Below the pieces are notes generated by a model. The model was not told the DNA's origin and did not search any database. It saw nothing but the letters and a program-made list of their open reading frames with translations. Below, piece after piece: positions 46,087 through 54,921 of a stretch of DNA of 64,000 nucleotides. The stretch covers positions 216,717 to 280,716 of the forward strand of contig NZ_PYWX01000011.1 in assembly GCF_003031675.1 (NCBI RefSeq). Direction: 5' to 3'. The first letter of the stretch is position 1. Every line of letters starts with the position of its first letter. This DNA comes from Pseudomonas palleroniana. GTDB lineage: Bacteria > Pseudomonadota > Gammaproteobacteria > Pseudomonadales > Pseudomonadaceae. The position numbers and the translations under genes were made by a program.

Positions 46087-48549
46087 ATGGCCGTGTTTTA
46101 TTGGGCGTTGCGCGCACTGCTGAGCCATTGGCGGCGTCATCCCGTGCAGTTCTTCAGTGTGTTGACCGGCTTGTGGCTGGCCACTGCGTTACTGACTGGG
46201 GTGCAGGCGCTTAACAGCCAGGCGCGGGACAGCTATGCACGCGCCAGCCAACTGATCGGCGGCGAACCCCAGGCCAGTTTGAGCGCGTTGGACGGCGGCG
46301 GTTTTGCGCAGGCGCTGTTCGCCGAACTGCGCCGTGCCGGCTGGCCGGTTTCGCCGGTGGTGCAGGGGCGCGTGGTGCTCAAGGGGCATGAAAGCCAGCG
46401 CCTGCAGTTGATGGGCATTGAACCGTTGTCGTTGCCCGGCAGTGGTAGCGTGGCCGGGCAACACTTGAGCCAGGCGCAAATGCTCGCGTTCTTCGAGCCG
46501 CCGGGGCGCACCTGGATTGCCGCGCAAACCTTGCAGGCGCTCGGCTTGCACGAGGGCGCGCAGCCGCTGACGGCAGACGGGCAAGCGCTGCCGCCGTTAC
46601 AGGTGCAGCCGGACATGGCCCCCGGCATGCTGCTGACCGATATCGGGTTTGCCCAACCGTTGCTGGCGATGCCCGGGCGACTCTCGCGTTTGCTGTTGGA
46701 CAAGACCTTCGCCGCAACCCATCTCACGCCCCCGGTCCCATTGCAGCTCAAGCAAGGTGAAGACAACAACCTCGCACGCCTGACCGAGAGCTTTCACCTG
46801 AACCTCGACGCACTGGGTTTTTTGTCGTTTGTCGTGGGCTTGTTTATCGTCCACGCCGCCATCGGCCTGGCCCTGGAACAGCGCCGTGGCCTGCTGCGGA
46901 CCTTGCGCGCCTGTGGGGTCAGCGCACGGATGTTACTCGTCAGCCTCGGTGTGGAACTTGGCGTGCTGTCGTTATTCGGCGGTGTGCTGGGCGTTGCCAG
47001 CGGGTATCTGCTGGCCAGCCTGTTGCTGCCGGATGTGGCCGCCAGCTTGCGTGGGTTGTATGGCGCCGAAGTGGCAGGGCAACTGAGCCTGAGCCCGGCC
47101 TGGTGGTTGAGCGGGTTGGGCTTGAGCCTGATGGGGGCCTTGCTCGCGGGGGCCGGCAGCCTGTGGCGGGCGGCGCGCTTGCCACTGTTGGCATTGGCCA
47201 ATGCCCAGGCCTGGCATGAGGCCCATGGGCGCTGGCTGCGACGCCAGGGTTGGGTCGCGGCGGCGACGCTGCTGATCGCACTGCTGGCGCTGTGGTTGGG
47301 TGACAGCCTGGCCGCCGGCTTTGTGCTGATGGCGGCCTTGCTGCTGGGCGCCGCGCTGGGGTTGCCGGTGCTGCTCAATGGGGTGCTGAAGGCCGTGCTG
47401 GGGCGCAGCCGTTCCGTGCTCGGCCAGTGGTTTCTCGCCGATTGTCGCCAGCAACTGCCGGCCTTGAGCCTGGCACTGATGGCATTGCTGTTGGCCCTGG
47501 CGGCGAACATCGGCGCGGGTTCCATGACCTCGGGGTTTCGCCATACCTTCAACAACTGGCTGGAACAACGCCTGACCGCCGAGCTGTACATCAACCCGCA
47601 AACCCCGGCCCAGGCTTCGCAACTGGGCACCTGGTTGGCGCAACAGACACTGGTACAGACGGTGCTGCCCACCTGGCAGGTCGCGGTGCAATTGCAAGGC
47701 TGGCCGGCGGATGTGTTCGGCGTGGTCGATGACCCGACCTATCGCCAGCACTGGCCGTTGCTGGAGGCGGTGAGCGCACCCTGGGACCACTTGCACCAGG
47801 ACGACAGCCTGATGCTCAGCGAACAATTGGCGCGGCGCCTGCACGTGCAGTTGGGCGACGCCGTTGATATCCCCACGCCGCAGGGTCTGTGGTCACCCAA
47901 AGTGGTAGGGATCTACGCCGACTACGGCAACCCCAAGGGCCATGTGCTGGTCAACGCACAGCACCTGTTGGCGCATTGGCCGACGCTGTCGCCTGCACGC
48001 TTCAACCTGCGTGTGGCACCGCATAACGTGACGCCGCTGGCGCAGGCGGTGCAGCGCGAATTTGGCCTCGACGACAGCCGCATCGTCGACCAACAGCAAC
48101 TCAAGGGCTGGTCCAGCCAGGTCTTCGAACGCACCTTCGCGGCGACCGCCGCGCTGAACAGCCTCACCCTGGGGGTGGCCGGCGTGGCGCTGTTCATCAG
48201 CCTGCTGACCCAGAGCCAAAGCCGCCTGGGCCAGCTTGCACCGTTGTGGGCGCTGGGGGTGACACGCAGGCAACTGATGTTGCTCAACCTGGGCCAGACC
48301 TGGTTGCTGGCGGTACTCACGTTGATCCTGGCATTGCCCTTGGGGCTGCTGCTGGCGTGGTGCCTGGATGCAGTGATCAACGTGCAGGCGTTCGGCTGGC
48401 GCCTGCCGTTGCAGGTGTTCCCGGGGCAGCTCGCGCAGTTGCTCGGGCTGGCGCTGTTCGCGACCTTGCTGGCGTCGGCCTGGCCTCTGTGGCAGTTGTA
48501 TCGCAGCCGCCCGGCGGACTTATTGAGGACCTTTGCCGATGAAGATTAA
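46087..48549 (+). CDS. FtsX-type ABC transporter permease
   Basis: An 820-residue membrane protein with two FtsX-like permease cores in one chain. Each has a group of three to four membrane segments, one near residues 240-420 and one at 690-810, with extracytoplasmic domains before each. The organisation matches the AttFG/YbbP-like permeases that partner a LolD-type ATPase. The next gene, for an AttH-like lipoprotein, overlaps its end by 11 bases, so all three are one transcription unit. Confidence 0.85.
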   Translation: MAVFYWALRALLSHWRRHPVQFFSVLTGLWLATALLTGVQALNSQARDSYARASQLIGGEPQASLSALDGGGFAQALFAELRRAGWPVSPVVQGRVVLKGHESQRLQLMGIEPLSLPGSGSVAGQHLSQAQMLAFFEPPGRTWIAAQTLQALGLHEGAQPLTADGQALPPLQVQPDMAPGMLLTDIGFAQPLLAMPGRLSRLLLDKTFAATHLTPPVPLQLKQGEDNNLARLTESFHLNLDALGFLSFVVGLFIVHAAIGLALEQRRGLLRTLRACGVSARMLLVSLGVELGVLSLFGGVLGVASGYLLASLLLPDVAASLRGLYGAEVAGQLSLSPAWWLSGLGLSLMGALLAGAGSLWRAARLPLLALANAQAWHEAHGRWLRRQGWVAAATLLIALLALWLGDSLAAGFVLMAALLLGAALGLPVLLNGVLKAVLGRSRSVLGQWFLADCRQQLPALSLALMALLLALAANIGAGSMTSGFRHTFNNWLEQRLTAELYINPQTPAQASQLGTWLAQQTLVQTVLPTWQVAVQLQGWPADVFGVVDDPTYRQHWPLLEAVSAPWDHLHQDDSLMLSEQLARRLHVQLGDAVDIPTPQGLWSPKVVGIYADYGNPKGHVLVNAQHLLAHWPTLSPARFNLRVAPHNVTPLAQAVQREFGLDDSRIVDQQQLKGWSSQVFERTFAATAALNSLTLGVAGVALFISLLTQSQSRLGQLAPLWALGVTRRQLMLLNLGQTWLLAVLTLILALPLGLLLAWCLDAVINVQAFGWRLPLQVFPGQLAQLLGLALFATLLASAWPLWQLYRSRPADLLRTFADED

Positions 48550-49603
48550 AGCGTGGGTTTGGGCGGCGTTGCTCCTGTTGAGTGCGTGCGATAAAGCCCC
48601 CGCGCCCGAAGAAAGTTTCGCCGGCCTGGGTAGCGATGCGGCGGATTTTGCCCAAGTGGTGCCCGGCAAAGTCTTCAGCTTTCCCGAGGACCACGGCCCC
48701 CACCCGGGCTTTCGCATCGAGTGGTGGTACGTCACCGCCAACCTCAAGGACGCGCAAGGCAATGTGTTCGGCGTGCAATGGACGCTGTTTCGCAACGCCC
48801 TGAAAGCAGGCCCCACCGAGCCGGGCTGGCACGACTCGACGATCTGGCTCGGCCACGCCGCCGTCACCTCCGCCACCCGGCATTACGCCGCCGAACGTTT
48901 CGCCCGCGGCGGCGTCGGCCAGGCGGGCGCCCAGGCCGTGCCGTTCAGCGCCTGGATCGACGACTGGAGCTTCGCCACCCGCCCTGGCGTGGCGAGCCCG
49001 CTGGCAGAGATGCAGCTCCAGGCCGGTGGTGCGCAATTCGCCTACGACCTGCACCTGACCAGCCAACGCCCGCTGGTGCTGCAAGGCGACAACGGCTACA
49101 GCCGCAAATCCGACCAGGGCCAAGCCTCTTACTACTACAGCCAACCGTTTTTCATGGCTGACGGCCGTGTCACCCTCGACGGCAAAACCTACCAGGTCAG
49201 TGGCCCCGCCTGGCTTGATCGCGAATGGAGCAGCCAGCCCCTGGCCCCCAGCCAGACCGGCTGGGATTGGTTCTCCCTGCACCTGGACCGAGGCGAACAG
49301 CTGATGGTGTTCCGCGTTCGACAAACAGACGGCGCGGGCTACCTGACCGGCACCTGGATCGATTCACAGGGCCGCACCCAGACCTTGCACAACGCCGATA
49401 TCCAACTCACCCCGCTGAACACCACCCACATCGACGGGCGCCGGATTCCCACACGCTGGTCGCTGAAAATCCCCGGCAAACAGCTGGGTATCACCCTTGA
49501 AGCAGTCAACCCCAAGGCATGGATGAACCTGAGTATTCCGTACTGGGAAGGGCCGGTGAAGTTTGAGGGTGGGGTGGGGTACCTGGAGATGACCGGGTAT
49601 TGA
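48539..49603 (+). CDS. AttH/CrtC-like (lipocalin-like) lipoprotein
   Basis: A 354-residue lipoprotein: signal peptide with lipobox LLSAC (lipidated Cys near residue 17). The body matches the AttH family with hydroxyneurosporene synthase-like domains: FSFPEDHGPHPGFRIEWWYVTANL, YYYSQPFFMADGRVTLDGKTYQVSGPAWLDREWSSQPL and WDWFSLHLD. In Agrobacterium attEFGH encodes an ABC system with such a protein. Its acceptor or ligand is unknown. The ATG at 48539 lies inside the end of the permease gene. Confidence 0.82.
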   Translation: MKIKAWVWAALLLLSACDKAPAPEESFAGLGSDAADFAQVVPGKVFSFPEDHGPHPGFRIEWWYVTANLKDAQGNVFGVQWTLFRNALKAGPTEPGWHDSTIWLGHAAVTSATRHYAAERFARGGVGQAGAQAVPFSAWIDDWSFATRPGVASPLAEMQLQAGGAQFAYDLHLTSQRPLVLQGDNGYSRKSDQGQASYYYSQPFFMADGRVTLDGKTYQVSGPAWLDREWSSQPLAPSQTGWDWFSLHLDRGEQLMVFRVRQTDGAGYLTGTWIDSQGRTQTLHNADIQLTPLNTTHIDGRRIPTRWSLKIPGKQLGITLEAVNPKAWMNLSIPYWEGPVKFEGGVGYLEMTGY

Positions 49604-49658
49604 GTGAAGTCTCCTGCAAGATCGAAGGAAAGCCTCCTACGTTGTATTTAGAAAAATA

Positions 49659-49674
49659 CTGTACATCCATACAG
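49659..49674. promoter_or_regulatory. Candidate LexA (SOS) box
   Basis: CTGTACATCCATACAG has CTGT-N8-ACAG with 13 of 16 matches to the gamma-proteobacterial consensus, 81 bases before the ATG at 49756. About one CTGT-N8-ACAG is expected by chance in a window this long, so the inner matches carry the weight. Confidence 0.5.
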
Positions 49675-49755
49675 CTTTATCCTACAGTCCATCCCAGGTG
49701 ACAGGACGTCACCCGTCACCTGAGCTTCAATTTTTTAACTACGGATGGATAAAAA

Positions 49756-51198
49756 ATGAAATCGAAAAAAAGCCTGATCCTGGGCGCGGCCATGATGGCT
49801 GCCTGCTTCACCTCGGCCTCTGCCCTGGCCGACGTAACCCTTCCTAAACTGACCCCTGGTACGGTCAACCAAGCTGTGGTTGACGCGCTCAAACCTGGCG
49901 GCAAGATCGAGGCGGTACCGGTCTCGGCCGAGCTTCGGCAAAAACTGCTGGACGCGATGAAGGGCAAGGCCAAGGCGGTGACCAAGAACGCCAAAGCCGC
50001 ACCGTTCAACACCGCCGTCGGCGAGTTGAAAAAGCCGAGCCAGGCTCAGCTGAAAAGCGCGGCCGTTGCCGATTTTGTACCGCTGTTTCCGACCCTGGAC
50101 ATCAACACCCTCTACACCATTGACCAAGTGCAGACGGGCCAGGATTTCACCTACCACTTCAACCTGCCGCAAAACGCGCGGGCGGTGGTGCAGTTGATCG
50201 ACCAGAGCGCCGGTGCCGATATGTCGCTGAGCCTGTTCGTGGATGACGGCCAGGGCAACCCGCAGTTGGTGGCAACGTCCGACAACCCAGGCAGCGCCGA
50301 TGAATACCTGACCGGCATCCTGCCGGCCGGTGATTACTACTGGTTCATGCTGGCCAAGACCGCCAACAACGCGCAGTTCAGTTTCGGTGTGGCGGTGGAC
50401 ACCAATATCGACGCCTTCGAACCCAACGACACCGCGCAAACTGCGTTTGTGTTGCCGGACTCGATGAACAAGGTCAGTGGCAACCTCGACAACGCCAGCG
50501 ATGTCGATTATTTCGACTTCAAGGCCGTGCGTGGCCAGAGCGTGAGCATGTACCTGGCGGGCGATGAGAGCGGCAGCCGCAACCAGTGGATCTTCGACCG
50601 CTTCGACGGGGTGAATTGGGTGCCTGTACCGGCCGGTTCCACCTCTACCTACCCGAGCGTTGCGCCCGGCACCACGGTCAAGGTGCGGGTACGTGCCAAC
50701 CCGGCCGTGGCGCAGGACCCGAGCAAGTATTACCAACTGAGCCTGGGTTCCACGCCCCGTCTGGATACGCACGACGTGAAGGGTGACAACATCGTGCGGG
50801 TGCCGGTGAGTGAGATGCCGCTGGCCACGCAAACCGCTCGCGTGCTGAACTGGTCGACCAAATGGTCGGACTCCACCGGTGCGCCGCTGCTCGGTGTCAC
50901 CCCGGTGCTGCGCGTGGATAACCACTTCATCGACTTGAACTACCGCTGGGTCGACTACACCGCGACCACCAACAGCGCCGGCGTGTCCCAGGCTTCGGCC
51001 AACATCGGCACTTGCTTCGGTGATTACAGCACCGTGATCAACGACAGCAGCACCGGCGTTCCGTACAAGTGGGCGACCACCTATAACCAGGGTGGCTGGC
51101 GCATCGAGCTGGCCGAGTTCCCCGGTGTGGGCGTGGGCGGGAACAATGTGCAATACGTGAGCCTGGGGCATATCTGCACCCAGACCATTATTCACTGA
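49756..51198 (+). CDS. Secreted protein with pre-peptidase C-terminal (PPC)-like domains
   Basis: A 480-residue exported protein: signal peptide MKSKKSLILGAAMMAACFTSASALA, a Lys/Ala-rich stretch to about 100, then two PPC-like beta-sandwich domains (about 112-213 and 215-325, the latter opening with the diagnostic DAFEPNDTAQTA and SDVDYFDFKAV). A third beta-rich region has two cysteines (GTCFGDY, HICTQTI) that may form a disulfide. No protease catalytic domain is present although PPC domains usually accompany one. A strong terminator follows. Function unknown; possibly an extracellular binding protein. Confidence 0.75.
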   Translation: MKSKKSLILGAAMMAACFTSASALADVTLPKLTPGTVNQAVVDALKPGGKIEAVPVSAELRQKLLDAMKGKAKAVTKNAKAAPFNTAVGELKKPSQAQLKSAAVADFVPLFPTLDINTLYTIDQVQTGQDFTYHFNLPQNARAVVQLIDQSAGADMSLSLFVDDGQGNPQLVATSDNPGSADEYLTGILPAGDYYWFMLAKTANNAQFSFGVAVDTNIDAFEPNDTAQTAFVLPDSMNKVSGNLDNASDVDYFDFKAVRGQSVSMYLAGDESGSRNQWIFDRFDGVNWVPVPAGSTSTYPSVAPGTTVKVRVRANPAVAQDPSKYYQLSLGSTPRLDTHDVKGDNIVRVPVSEMPLATQTARVLNWSTKWSDSTGAPLLGVTPVLRVDNHFIDLNYRWVDYTATTNSAGVSQASANIGTCFGDYSTVINDSSTGVPYKWATTYNQGGWRIELAEFPGVGVGGNNVQYVSLGHICTQTIIH

Positions 51199-51217
51199 TC
51201 CAACGGCGTCAATCAGA

Positions 51218-51248
51218 GGGGGCAGCCTTGGCGGGCTGCCCCTTTTTT
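51218..51248 (+). terminator. Rho-independent terminator
   Basis: GGGGGCAGCC pairs with GGGCTGCCCC across a five-base loop, followed by TTTTTT. It closes the PPC-protein gene and abuts the convergent SMP-30-like gene. Confidence 0.85.
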
Positions 51249-51249
51249 G

Positions 51250-52350
51250 TCATTCGGCGTTGAGTGCCAATTTCAGGGGCAGGCGCGCCAGGCTCGTGTT
51301 CGTCAACGAACCCAGGTACAACCAGTTGCCATATTCACGCGCGGTGGTGATGGGCGAATAGTTGCCCGCACTGCCATCCTGCAGGTTGGCGATCACCTTG
51401 CCCTCGGTATCCAGCCCCAGCACAAAGGCTTTGCGCTCGACGGGCTTGGGCACCACCATCAGGGCACGCACCATCACTTTACGCAGTGAGGGATAGCCGG
51501 CGAAGGCATCCAGCAAAGGGTTGCGCGGTGAATACAGGGCAACCCAGAAGCGCTCGTGGCCGTTGAAGCTGAGGTTGTCCGGCAGGCCGGGGAGGTTGTC
51601 GATAAACAGGTCGTGGCTGCCGCTGCGTTCGCCCTTGAGCCAATAGCGGCTGATGCGGTAGGCACCGGTCTCATTGACCAGCACGTAATTTTCATCCGGG
51701 CCCAACGCCACGCCGTTGGCGAACTGCAAGTGATCGAGCAGCACTTCGGTGGTGCCGTGGCTGAAGTCATAACGCAGCAGGCGCCCGTCAGCGCCGTGCT
51801 CAATCACCGCTTCGCCATCCTGGCCGTAACCCCAGCGGCTCGACGCGTCGCTGAAGTAGGCATAACGTCCTTCGGCATCCACGACCACGTCATCGGTAAA
51901 ACCCAATGGCACGCCGTTGGCGCTGGTGCTCAAGGTCGTGAGTTGGCGGGCGCCATCCAGGGCGAGCAGGCCCTTGATGCCATCGGCAATGATCAAGCGC
52001 CCATCCGGATGCAGCGCCATGCCCAGCGGTCGCCCACCGGTATTGGCCAGTACTTCCAGGGTCTGGCTGTCGGGCGCGGTACGAATGATCCTCCCGTCAT
52101 GCAAGCCACTGATCAGCAAACCCTGGGCATCCAGCACCAAAGCCTCGGGCCCGGGTATGTTTTGTGCGCCGACTTTCTGGACATGCTTCAGCCGCTGGTT
52201 TTCGGCATACACCCCGTCTTTCAATGAAGGCGCCTTGGGCGGCGTCCAGTTGACCGGCTGGACTTTGGTCGGCATCAGCAGCAGAAAAGCGATCACCGCC
52301 AGAACCAGTACGAACAGCAGATGACGCAGTTTTTTGGGACGGGTACTCAT
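51250..52350 (-). CDS. SMP-30/strictosidine synthase-like beta-propeller protein
   Basis: A 366-residue protein with one N-terminal membrane anchor (HLLFVLVLAVIAFLLLMP) and a six-bladed propeller of the SMP-30/gluconolactonase/strictosidine synthase type: GPEALVLDAQGLLISGLHDG, RPLGMALHPDGRLIIAD, TDDVVVDAEGRYAYFSDASSRWG, FANGVALGPDENYVLVNET. Such proteins hydrolyse lactones or bind metals; the substrate is unknown. It is translationally coupled (ATGA) to the fatty acid hydroxylase-type gene upstream. Confidence 0.82.
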   Translation of the reverse strand: MSTRPKKLRHLLFVLVLAVIAFLLLMPTKVQPVNWTPPKAPSLKDGVYAENQRLKHVQKVGAQNIPGPEALVLDAQGLLISGLHDGRIIRTAPDSQTLEVLANTGGRPLGMALHPDGRLIIADGIKGLLALDGARQLTTLSTSANGVPLGFTDDVVVDAEGRYAYFSDASSRWGYGQDGEAVIEHGADGRLLRYDFSHGTTEVLLDHLQFANGVALGPDENYVLVNETGAYRISRYWLKGERSGSHDLFIDNLPGLPDNLSFNGHERFWVALYSPRNPLLDAFAGYPSLRKVMVRALMVVPKPVERKAFVLGLDTEGKVIANLQDGSAGNYSPITTAREYGNWLYLGSLTNTSLARLPLKLALNAE

Positions 52351-53024
52351 GACGATTCCTGGTTGTCGTGGGGGGCCGGCTCCCAATGCAGGGTGCCGAA
52401 CAGGTAGTCCATCAGCGGTAGCACGATGTTGAAATTACGCCCCTGCATCAATTCGCGGCGATGATGCAGGGCATGCAGCCGGTGCATCTGGCGCACCCAT
52501 GGCAGGCGTGCGATGGGATGGGCAACGGGCAGGTGCTCGCAGGCGTGAAACACTTCGTAAAGTAAATACCCAAGGATCATGCAGGCGGCAAACAGCCCGG
52601 CGACGTTGGGGTTCAGTGGTTGAAGCAACCACCAGGCGGGGAGAGTGATGACCAGGCTGTGCAGCACGATCAGCCAGGCCGGGAACAGGATCACGCGCCA
52701 GTCCCTGGGGCTGCTGTAGGTCATGAAGCCGGGGGTGAAGAAACTGTGGTGATCGCCCGTATGGCGTGCGTAGAACAGCCGGGCGAAGGCGTGCTTGTGA
52801 TGGCCCAGGTGACGGTGGACAAGGTAGATGCAGAGGTTGAAGAACACCAGCGTCAGCGGGACGGTCAGCCATTCAAGCGGGCTGATACGCTCAAGGGAGG
52901 CCCCGGCCAGGATGATGCAGAAAATGCCGTAGCCCAACACGAAACCGGCGTGCAGCCAGGGGTGGTAATGGCGGCTGACTCCGGCACGGTAGCGGGCGCG
53001 GAAGGCTTCGGTGGGATGGGCCAT
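52347..53024 (-). CDS. Sterol desaturase / fatty acid hydroxylase family protein
   Basis: A 225-residue membrane di-iron enzyme candidate. Three histidine clusters typical of the superfamily are present: HRHLGHHKH, HTGDHHSF and RLHALHHR, with four hydrophobic segments around them. It would hydroxylate or desaturate a lipid. It overlaps the SMP-30-like gene by four bases, so the two products may act in sequence on one lipid or lactone. A divergent partner is absent; a LysR gene lies about 100 bases upstream on the same strand. Confidence 0.82.
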   Translation of the reverse strand: MAHPTEAFRARYRAGVSRHYHPWLHAGFVLGYGIFCIILAGASLERISPLEWLTVPLTLVFFNLCIYLVHRHLGHHKHAFARLFYARHTGDHHSFFTPGFMTYSSPRDWRVILFPAWLIVLHSLVITLPAWWLLQPLNPNVAGLFAACMILGYLLYEVFHACEHLPVAHPIARLPWVRQMHRLHALHHRRELMQGRNFNIVLPLMDYLFGTLHWEPAPHDNQESS

Positions 53025-53125
53025 GGTGGGCAGCTCGGTGTTTTTTGTTGGAACGTCAGCTTAGTTGGTGCTCGAAATTGTGCGAGTTTTTGCAGGCGAA
53101 GTGATCTGAGTGTGCGAGGGGTGAT

Positions 53126-53989
53126 TCACATCAGTGGGTCCCAGCGCTGCGACCAGTCACTTTCGACCTTGACCACCCCGCGCAACAGTTCCAGCGCCTG
53201 TTGCAACACCGCCGAGTCCCGCGCCCGTGAATACACCAGGTAAGTCGGGAAACTGAACTCCGGCGCCTTGGGCACGCGTTGCATCACGCCGCTGTCCAGG
53301 TAGCTCTGCACGACGCGGGTGCGGAAGTAGCCGGCGCCGCCATTTTCCAGGATGTATTGCAGCGCCAGTGGCCCGAGGTTGAAGCTCAAGGCGGCACGCG
53401 CCTTGTCGGGCAGAGCGGCGTCGTGCTGCTGACGAAAGCCCGGGCCCCAGTCGATATACACGTATGGCGCAGGCTTGCTCACCAGTTGCACCAGGATCAG
53501 TTTCTCTTCCAGCACCTGCTCCACCTGCAAACCCGGCCAGTACTGCGGCTGGAATACCAGGGCGGCATCCAGCACGCCCAATTCCAATTGACGCAGCAGG
53601 TAGTCGCCTTCGCGTACTTCGGTACGCAGCGCGTACCCCGGAATCTGTTCGCGCAGCACCCGCGCCCAGCCGAGCATCAACGGGGTGCACAGGCTGACCT
53701 CGCCACCGATATGCAGCACGTTGCGATAGCCGTCGGGCAACGGCAGGTCGCGCCGCGCCGCTTCCCAGGTTTGCAGCAACTGGTTGGCGTAAACCACAAA
53801 CGCCTCGCCATCAGCGGTCAACCGCGCACCGGCGCGATTGCGCACGAACAGCGTGCTGCCCAACTGGCTCTCCAGGCTTTTGACCCGGGCGGTAATGGCG
53901 GTCTGGGTAACGTGCAACTTCTCGGCTGCGGCGGCCAGGCTGCCGCAGCGGGCGATTTCGAGGAAGGTGCGTGCCAGTTCGATGTCCAT
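53126..53989 (-). CDS. LysR-family transcriptional regulator
   Basis: A 287-residue LysR regulator: DNA-binding ELARTFLEIARCGSLAAAAEKLHVTQTAITARVKSLE (about residues 4-40) and an effector domain with VLDAALVFQPQYWPGLQVEQVLEEKLILV. GGGAG precedes the ATG at 53989. It lies upstream of the hydroxylase/SMP-30 pair on the same strand, which it may control. Confidence 0.87.
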   Translation of the reverse strand: MDIELARTFLEIARCGSLAAAAEKLHVTQTAITARVKSLESQLGSTLFVRNRAGARLTADGEAFVVYANQLLQTWEAARRDLPLPDGYRNVLHIGGEVSLCTPLMLGWARVLREQIPGYALRTEVREGDYLLRQLELGVLDAALVFQPQYWPGLQVEQVLEEKLILVQLVSKPAPYVYIDWGPGFRQQHDAALPDKARAALSFNLGPLALQYILENGGAGYFRTRVVQSYLDSGVMQRVPKAPEFSFPTYLVYSRARDSAVLQQALELLRGVVKVESDWSQRWDPLM

Positions 53990-54061
53990 GAAGGCTCCCG
54001 GGAAAGAATGGGGGGCATTGTAGAACTGATCAGTGGCAGGTCAACGCACGCTGTCGTGGGG

Positions 54062-54817
54062 TTACTCCCAATGGCCAGTGTCGAGGCAACGCGCCGAAGG
54101 CGGCGGGTGCTTGCCATAAACCAGAAAATCCCCCAGCCAACGGGCCACACACCCATCGCTGCCGGATCGGGCCGTCTCCTTGAGCAGCAACTGCTCGACA
54201 CCCGCAACGCCCGGTTCTCCCGGCCGGGTGTTGACCAGCACCATGCGTGCAACGCGCTCGGGAAACAGCGCGCCGTAACGATTGCCGAGCCGGGTGCCCT
54301 GGGCGTTGCCCAGATAATGCAGTTGGGCCTCGCCCAATTGTTCGCGCACATACTCCAGGTCTCGCGCGGCCTGTTCGATTGCGTTCGGGGCGTTGAGCTC
54401 ACGCAGGCTCAATTCGATCACATCATAGCGGTCGACCAGTGTGCGATAGGCCGGGGTGGCATAAGACTCCCAGCGGCTGGCCAACTGCTGGGCAAACGTG
54501 GTGCGCTTGGCGGTTTGCGGCTCGCTGGCCTGGATGAAGACCACGCCTTCACGGTTGAGCGGTTGCCGCGCACCGACGCGGGTGAGGTTCAGGCGCACAC
54601 GGCCACGTGCGGGGGCGGCGTGGTCGCGCGGGACGCTCACCTGGCCGCATTGGGTGCGTTCAAGCACCTCGGGATCCAGTCGTTCAAAAGCCGGGAGGGG
54701 GCAGTCCAGCAGCCAGTCAATCGCGGTGGGCGCGATCAGCGGTTGCGCATGGGGCACCGCTGCCATCAGCCACAAGCACGCCCCCGCCAGGCTGGTTACA
54801 AGAACACTGGGTTTCAT
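54062..54817 (-). CDS. Alpha/beta-hydrolase-like protein lacking the nucleophile (pseudoenzyme)
   Basis: A 251-residue exported protein (signal peptide through VPHAQP) resembling the first half of tripeptidyl-peptidase-type alpha/beta-hydrolases: CGQVSVPRDHAAPARGRVRLNLTRV, then the segment before the nucleophile elbow, EYVREQLGEAQLHYLGNAQGTRLGNRYG. The elbow should read G-x-S-x-G but is GNAQG, so the catalytic Ser is Ala (codon near 54305). The family usually has about 450-500 residues; the lid and catalytic Asp/His part are missing, replaced by a short tail with two Cys. It may be a binding protein or decaying gene. Confidence 0.6.
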   Translation of the reverse strand: MKPSVLVTSLAGACLWLMAAVPHAQPLIAPTAIDWLLDCPLPAFERLDPEVLERTQCGQVSVPRDHAAPARGRVRLNLTRVGARQPLNREGVVFIQASEPQTAKRTTFAQQLASRWESYATPAYRTLVDRYDVIELSLRELNAPNAIEQAARDLEYVREQLGEAQLHYLGNAQGTRLGNRYGALFPERVARMVLVNTRPGEPGVAGVEQLLLKETARSGSDGCVARWLGDFLVYGKHPPPSARCLDTGHWE

Positions 54818-54921
54818 CGAGAGGTCCCGGGCAGCCATGTGATGGCGGCTTTTTTACCAAGGACCTGGGGTCATAAAATGTAGGCGGAGAAAACGGTTTG
54901 TGTAAGAAACAGGAGTTTCGT

